From an uncultured Muribaculaceae bacterium (lineage in GTDB: Bacteria > Bacteroidota > Bacteroidia > Bacteroidales > Muribaculaceae): DNA of 18,387 bases. Position 1 is the first letter of the stretch. Every line of letters begins with the position of its first letter. Position numbers and translations under genes: made by a program. Below the pieces are notes generated by a model, which ran no database searches, was not told the origin of the DNA, and saw only the letters and a list, made by a program, of their open reading frames with translations. Positions 14,557-18,387 of the stretch are shown here, one piece after another. The stretch covers positions 1 to 18,387 of the forward strand of contig CAJUMI010000048.1 in assembly GCA_910587545.1 (NCBI GenBank), given 5' to 3'.

Positions 14557-15218
14557 AAGATATTTATAAATTTCTCGACGGCATAGCAGCCGACAACTCG
14601 CGACAGTGGCTCGCCGCCCACGAAAGCGAGTACCGCGACCTGCGCGCCCGTTGGATCGATGATCTCGACCGGCTTATAGCATGTATGAGCGTATGGCAAC
14701 CCGATTTCGCCCGCCAAAACGGCCGCGACGCCACATATCGCTTCGCCCGCGACACCCGCTTCTCGCCCGATAAATCGCCCTATAAGACTTTTTTCTCGGC
14801 TGCCATATCACCGTTCGGCCGCAAGACACTGTATGCCGCCTACTACCTTCAGATCGACGCACGCGATGCCGAGAACGGACTCTATGGCGGCATGTATTGT
14901 CTCGATGCCAGGATGCTTTCAAAGATACGCCATGCCATAGTCGACAACTGCGAGGAGTTTGAGGAGATAATCAACTCACCGGATATCAGAAAATTATACC
15001 CCGGCTGGCTCGGAGACAAACTCAAGACCGCTCCTAAAGGCTGGCCCAAGGATCACCCCAGCATCGATCTGCTCAGGCTCAAATGCTACGGCAAATTCCA
15101 TCACTGCAACCGAAGCTATTTCGAAGACGACCGCTGGTATGAGCGTGCAGCCGAAGATTTCCTGGTGCTCAAACCGTTGATCGACTTTCTGAACTATAGC
15201 CTCGATGAAGATGTTTAA
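14553..15218 (+). CDS. DUF2461 domain-containing protein
   Basis: The 221-residue product starts MKDIYKFLDGIAADNSRQWL and has RFARDTRFSPDKSPYKTFF (about 57-75), which are hallmarks of DUF2461 (TIGR02453). The family is widespread and cytoplasmic, with no established biochemical function that I know of. Other conserved parts seen are a GGMYCLDARMLSKIRHAI block (about 111-128) and a YPGWLGDKLKTAPKGWPKDHP block (about 148-168). The gene is coupled to DUF4834 by an ATGA overlap. A separate promoter for pfkA follows. Confidence 0.88.
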   Translation: MKDIYKFLDGIAADNSRQWLAAHESEYRDLRARWIDDLDRLIACMSVWQPDFARQNGRDATYRFARDTRFSPDKSPYKTFFSAAISPFGRKTLYAAYYLQIDARDAENGLYGGMYCLDARMLSKIRHAIVDNCEEFEEIINSPDIRKLYPGWLGDKLKTAPKGWPKDHPSIDLLRLKCYGKFHHCNRSYFEDDRWYERAAEDFLVLKPLIDFLNYSLDEDV

Positions 15219-15237
15219 AATATACATCGTATAATAT

Positions 15238-15268
15238 TTGACGTTTCACTATCAAATTACTATCTTTG
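15238..15268 (+). promoter_or_regulatory. Promoter of pfkA
   Basis: TTG (15238-15240), 20 bp, then TATCTTTG (15261-15268) matches the Bacteroidota consensus fully. Start near 15275 gives a leader of about 64 bases before the ATG at 15339, longer than most others here. I see no clear regulatory structure in it. Confidence 0.75.
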
Positions 15269-15338
15269 CATTCGTAATCGCTGTTAAAAGCGTCATACTT
15301 ACTTCGAAACATTATTACAACATAACACATTTTCTCTC

Positions 15339-16319
15339 ATGTCTGAAATCAAATGTATAGGCATCCTCACATCTGGAGGAGATGCGCCCGGAATGAATGC
15401 TGCAATCCGTGCCGTCACACGCGCCGGCATATTCAACGGTCTCAAAGTCAAAGGTATCTATCGTGGCTACCGCGGCCTTATTTCCGATGAGATTGTCGAT
15501 TTCAAGACTCAGAATGTGTCAAACATCATCCAGCAGGGAGGCACGATACTCAAGACCGCGCGCTGCAAGGAATTCCTCACTCCCGAGGGGCGCCAGCTCG
15601 CATACGATGTCATCAGACGTCATGAAATCGATGCTCTTGTCGTGATAGGCGGCGACGGATCTCTTTCCGGCGCGAGAGTTTTCGCCAACGAATTCAATCT
15701 GCCGATCATCGGTCTGCCCGGCACCATCGACAATGACCTCTACGGCACCGACACAACGATAGGCTACGATACCGCCCTCAACACCATAATGGAATGTGTC
15801 GACAAAATACGCGATACCGCCACAAGTCACGAGCGGCTTTTCTTCATCGAGGTCATGGGTCGCGACGCAGGATTCCTCGCCCTCAACGGAGCGATAGCCT
15901 CAGGCGCCGAGGCCGCGATAATCCCTGAAATATCCACAGAGGTCGACCAGTTGGCCGAACTTATCCAGAACGGTTTCCGCAAGAGCAAGAACTCCTCGAT
16001 AGTCCTTGTTGCCGAGAGCCCCGTCACAGGTGGCGCGATGGGCCTGGCCGAACGCGTCAAAAACGAATATCCCGGCTACGATGTCCGTGTTTCGATCCTC
16101 GGACACCTGCAGCGCGGCGGTAGCCCGACAGCTCACGACCGCATCCTCGCCTCCCGCATGGGCGCAGCCGCCATAGACGCGCTCATGGAAGACCAGCGCA
16201 ATGTCATGATAGGCATCAAGAACGACGAAATCGTCTATGTTCCATTCTCCAAGGCGATCAAAAACGACAAGCCTATCAACCGTGAACTCCTCAGCACACT
16301 ACGTCGCCTCTCTATCTGA
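15339..16319 (+). CDS. pfkA: ATP-dependent 6-phosphofructokinase
   Basis: The 326-residue product matches bacterial PfkA throughout. Motifs are GILTSGGDAPGMNAAIRA (8-25), the ATP-site GGDGSLSGA (104-112), PGTIDNDLYGTD (127-138, catalytic Asp131), MGRDAGFLAL (173-182) and GHLQRGGSP (255-263). Gly at 107 and Gly at 128, equivalent to E. coli Gly104 and Gly124, point to ATP rather than pyrophosphate as donor. It phosphorylates fructose 6-phosphate in glycolysis and is cytoplasmic. Its stop overlaps the next start by one base (TGATG). Confidence 0.96.
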   Translation: MSEIKCIGILTSGGDAPGMNAAIRAVTRAGIFNGLKVKGIYRGYRGLISDEIVDFKTQNVSNIIQQGGTILKTARCKEFLTPEGRQLAYDVIRRHEIDALVVIGGDGSLSGARVFANEFNLPIIGLPGTIDNDLYGTDTTIGYDTALNTIMECVDKIRDTATSHERLFFIEVMGRDAGFLALNGAIASGAEAAIIPEISTEVDQLAELIQNGFRKSKNSSIVLVAESPVTGGAMGLAERVKNEYPGYDVRVSILGHLQRGGSPTAHDRILASRMGAAAIDALMEDQRNVMIGIKNDEIVYVPFSKAIKNDKPINRELLSTLRRLSI

Positions 16320-16525
16320 TGCGGGTGCTTCTAAGAGTGTGCGTCGTGATTCTGGCACTATCTTCAGCCGTGCTGCTGCTTAATCTCTTCGATGCCGTCT
16401 CATTCCCTACTCCGCTCTACCGCGCCTTCGGTGTGACCTGCCTTGTCAGCCTTTTTCTGACGGTCTACACACGCGTATGGCTGATACGTCACCGCCGCAA
16501 ATATCGATATAACAAACGTCTGTAA
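16319..16525 (+). CDS. Small two-span membrane protein, unrecognised
   Basis: The 68-residue product has two hydrophobic segments (about 3-25 and 34-55) separated by a short loop (FDAVSFPTPLYR), and a basic C-terminal tail (RHRRKYRYNKRL), suggesting both ends face the cytoplasm. I do not recognise a family. The ATG overlaps the pfkA stop (TGATG) and the exchanger ATG follows its stop after one base, so it is embedded in a tight three-gene unit and is very likely translated. It could be an accessory subunit of the exchanger or simply a small membrane protein. Confidence 0.72.
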   Translation: MRVLLRVCVVILALSSAVLLLNLFDAVSFPTPLYRAFGVTCLVSLFLTVYTRVWLIRHRRKYRYNKRL

Positions 16526-16526
16526 T

Positions 16527-17513
16527 ATGTCTCTCTTCGCATCTGTCTTCTGGCTCGTCGCAAGCCTCGCGCTAATACTGACGGGAGCCAACATTCTGAC
16601 CGACGGAGCCTCGGCTATCGCCAAACGGATAGGCATCAGCGATCTGATCATCGGTCTGACTGTTGTCGCGTTCGGCACTTCCACACCCGAACTCGTCATC
16701 AGCATCGTTGCCGCCGCCGACGGAAATTCATCGATAGCCGTCGGCAACATAGTCGGCAGCAATATACTCAACATACTCCTTATCATTGGCCTTACGGCGC
16801 TAATAAAGCCGATCAAGATAAAGAAGAGCATCATGACCAACGAAATACCGATGGTAATACTATCGTCGGCCATTCTGCTCATTCTCGGCTACAGCGCAGA
16901 TCTTGACCGGCTCGCCACAGCCACCATAACCCGTGTCGACGGCCTCTTCCTGCTGATATTCTTTCTTTTATTCATGCGCTACACCTTTGCAAGCGCGAGT
17001 CATAGGCCCGCCACACCTGAACATGATCCCGCAGAGGCCGACGGTCAGCGCCTCAGTCATATTTCAGTCCTGAAATCGGTCGTTTTCGTGGTCGCCGGAC
17101 TCGCGGCACTCATTTGGGGCGGCGATAAGTTCGTCGACGGAGCATCTGCGCTTGCACGTCATATCGGTATCAGCGAGGCCATGATCAGTCTTACCATCGT
17201 GGCTATCGGCACCTCATTGCCCGAACTTGCCGCCTCTGTTGTGGCCGCGATGAAAAACCGTCCCGGTCTCGCAATCGGCAACGTCATAGGCAGCAATATC
17301 TTCAACATCCTTCTCGTTCTTGGTTCGGCGGCTACTGTCGCCCCACTGCCTTTTGACGGAGTGACTCTCGCCGATCTCTGGACTCTCGTCGGCGCAAGCA
17401 TGCTGTTTCTCGTCTGTGGATGGGTTTTCGACCGACGCACCATCACGCGTCCGGAAGGCGCGTTGATGTTGGTCTGCTACGGCGGCTATATGGTTTGGCT
17501 CATCTGTCACTGA
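16527..17513 (+). CDS. Na+/Ca2+ exchanger family protein (YrbG-like, CaCA)
   Basis: The 328-residue polytopic product has two inverted alpha-repeats: GLTVVAFGTSTPEL plus VGNIVGSNILNILL at about 43-85, and SLTIVAIGTSLPEL plus IGNVIGSNIFNILLVLG at about 221-266. The GTS(T/L)PE and GN(I/V)(V/I)GSN motifs form the ion-binding sites of CaCA exchangers. A cytoplasmic loop (about 152-180) joins the halves. It exchanges Ca2+ for Na+ (or another cation) across the inner membrane. Ion specificity is not determined. Its 3' end overlaps the convergent chelatase gene by seven bases. Confidence 0.92.
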   Translation: MSLFASVFWLVASLALILTGANILTDGASAIAKRIGISDLIIGLTVVAFGTSTPELVISIVAAADGNSSIAVGNIVGSNILNILLIIGLTALIKPIKIKKSIMTNEIPMVILSSAILLILGYSADLDRLATATITRVDGLFLLIFFLLFMRYTFASASHRPATPEHDPAEADGQRLSHISVLKSVVFVVAGLAALIWGGDKFVDGASALARHIGISEAMISLTIVAIGTSLPELAASVVAAMKNRPGLAIGNVIGSNIFNILLVLGSAATVAPLPFDGVTLADLWTLVGASMLFLVCGWVFDRRTITRPEGALMLVCYGGYMVWLICH

Positions 17514-18307
17514 TGTTCGCCGGTCAGACGTCTCACCTTATTTACATACAAAGCCCTGACCGCCGCGTTCTCAGCGAGACCGCGCATCACTGTCTCCGTC
17601 TCATAGCCCTCGGCTGACAATTCTCCGGCAAAATCCACGGCAATATCGCCTTTAGTGTGATTCCCGCATACAAGCAACAGCGGCACAAGCTTGACACGCC
17701 TGACATTCTTGTTTCGTCTTAGCTCCCCGACAGTACAGCGTGCACTCGGATAGCCTTCGATCGTGCTGACGTGGTAATTATCATGTCCCTTGGCCGCAAG
17801 CATATAGTCGAGCATACAATAGGTCGCTGTGCTCGGTAGCATATTGCCGTGACCGGCATATACAACCGCCTCGCCTTTGCCACAAGGCTCTTCGGCGAGT
17901 ATGGACACAAGAGCCTCACAGTCGCAGGGGCTGTAGCACAGCGGCTCACCACATTTTATTTTACTGAAAAACGCTCCCGTCCGCTCACAAGCCAGCCGCA
18001 CTTCTGCAGTCTCGGCTCCGTCTATCAACGTCGTACTCTGCACATACACCGTGTCATATCCATCGGCTCTAAGTCTCAGCAACGCATCTGTCGGACTGTC
18101 TATGTGAAGATTACGAGCCGCCATACTACGGCGTACGACCGGCGAGATATATGCCTCCCTGACCTCATAACCGTCCATCGCTACGGCTATATCTGAGGTT
18201 ATCAAGTCTATGGTCCTGGACCGCGTATCGTCATTCGAACTTCCATAATGGCACACAAGCACGGCCTTTTTTGCTTCTGCGGTCTGACCACATGACACTA
18301 TAGCCAT
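17507..18307 (-). CDS. cbiK: CbiK-type cobaltochelatase lipoprotein, 5' end apparently lost
   Basis: From the ATG at 18307 the product has 266 residues with CbiK features: AVLVCHYGSSNDDTR at 15-29, LIDGAE near 95-100, YAGHGNMLPS at 150-159 (His153), STIEGYPS at 181-188 and LLLVCGNHTKGD at 210-221 (His217). Glu99, His153 and His217 fit the metal site. Such enzymes insert Co2+ (or Fe2+) into sirohydrochlorin; exported forms exist. Codons upstream of 18307 stay open to 18346 and encode KTILVNTAILMAIVSCGQ, a lipoprotein signal ending in a lipobox, but with no ATG, GTG or TTG before the hydrophobic core. Starting at 18307 or TTG 18310 leaves too short a signal peptide. The gene may therefore be beheaded at the junction at 18338/18339. 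It may be non-functional or make a cytosolic form. Confidence 0.78.
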   Translation of the reverse strand: MAIVSCGQTAEAKKAVLVCHYGSSNDDTRSRTIDLITSDIAVAMDGYEVREAYISPVVRRSMAARNLHIDSPTDALLRLRADGYDTVYVQSTTLIDGAETAEVRLACERTGAFFSKIKCGEPLCYSPCDCEALVSILAEEPCGKGEAVVYAGHGNMLPSTATYCMLDYMLAAKGHDNYHVSTIEGYPSARCTVGELRRNKNVRRVKLVPLLLVCGNHTKGDIAVDFAGELSAEGYETETVMRGLAENAAVRALYVNKVRRLTGEHQ

Positions 18308-18338
18308 CAATATGGCTGTATTTACTAAAATCGTTTTA

Positions 18339-18387
18339 GAGCTTGTTTAAAAACGATTGTTAACAGAAGTGAGTTTTCGGAGAGTAA
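18339..18387. mobile_element. Possible end of an IS5-family (IS1031-like) insertion sequence
   Basis: From 18339 the plus strand reads GAGCTTGTTTAAAAACG. IS5-family elements of the IS1031/IS427 type commonly begin with GAG and target TNA; here TTA (18336-18338) directly precedes it. The junction falls exactly where the signal-peptide coding sequence of the chelatase loses its start codon, which an insertion would explain. The body, transposase and far end are outside the window, so this is inference. Arms AATCGTTTT (18329-18337) and AAAACGATT (18350-18358) also form an inverted repeat across the junction, so a native hairpin is an alternative. Confidence 0.35.

Noticed and set aside
15339..16319. 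Possibility that the phosphofructokinase uses pyrophosphate
   Set aside because: Gly107 in GGDGS and Gly128 in PGTIDND are the ATP-type residues; pyrophosphate enzymes usually carry Asp and Lys there.
18329..18358. Inverted repeat AATCGTTTT/AAAACGATT as an intrinsic terminator
   Set aside because: There is no U-run after either arm, and it lies at the 5' end of the chelatase gene rather than a 3' end. It straddles the proposed IS junction and may be chance.
1..18387. CRISPR arrays, tandem repeats, tRNA or rRNA genes, phage or defence modules
   Set aside because: Reading both strands, I saw no regularly spaced repeats, cloverleaf-like segments in gaps, or defence-type protein motifs.

Overview
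The window looks like a chromosomal segment of a Bacteroidota bacterium, most likely order Bacteroidales (the family, perhaps Muribaculaceae, is a guess). The main support is at promoter level: several transcription units start just downstream of the Bacteroidota -7 element TAnnTTTG, and four of these also have TTG 19-20 bp upstream. The gene families fit too: DUF4834, DUF2851, a multi-repeat DUF349 protein, a type II glutaminyl cyclase lipoprotein, and a Kdo/WaaP-like kinase. Coding sequence is GC-rich and the gaps are AT-rich.

Layout from left to right. Positions 1-196 hold the beginning of an IS982-type insertion sequence read leftward off the edge. Next come leftward units: glutaminyl cyclase followed by sufE, ending in a clear intrinsic terminator at 328-359; then a DUF349 protein, a polyprenyl-phosphate sugar transferase and tcdA. 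A rightward iron-containing alcohol dehydrogenase (6217-7410) ends tail to tail with a leftward DUF2851 gene. A rightward Kdo/WaaP-like kinase starts from the same divergent promoter region as DUF2851. A leftward three-gene operon (GT32-like transferase, UDP-galactopyranose mutase, galactofuranosyltransferase-like protein) follows, with a possible tiny membrane protein downstream. Rightward genes then run: psd-pssA (phosphatidylethanolamine synthesis), DUF4834, DUF2461, pfkA, a small membrane protein and a Na+/Ca2+ exchanger. A leftward CbiK-type chelatase lies at the right edge, where its lipoprotein signal peptide seems to have lost its start codon at a probable insertion-sequence junction.

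Functionally, much of the window serves the cell envelope: phospholipid head-group synthesis, lipid-linked sugar priming, galactofuranose supply and transfer, LPS core phosphorylation, and N-terminal pyroglutamate formation on exported proteins. Housekeeping genes are interspersed: glycolysis, tRNA t6A cyclisation, Fe-S sulfur transfer and ion exchange. I see no CRISPR array, phage module, toxin-antitoxin pair, defence island, rRNA or tRNA.

I did not find a convincing undescribed multi-gene system. The observations most worth checking are the insertion-sequence-like junction that beheads the CbiK lipoprotein, the unexplained 228-bp stretch at 9527-9754 (promoter box, hairpin and short membrane-protein reading frame), the palindrome upstream of the alcohol dehydrogenase, and the near-leaderless overlapping divergent promoters at 8698-8756.
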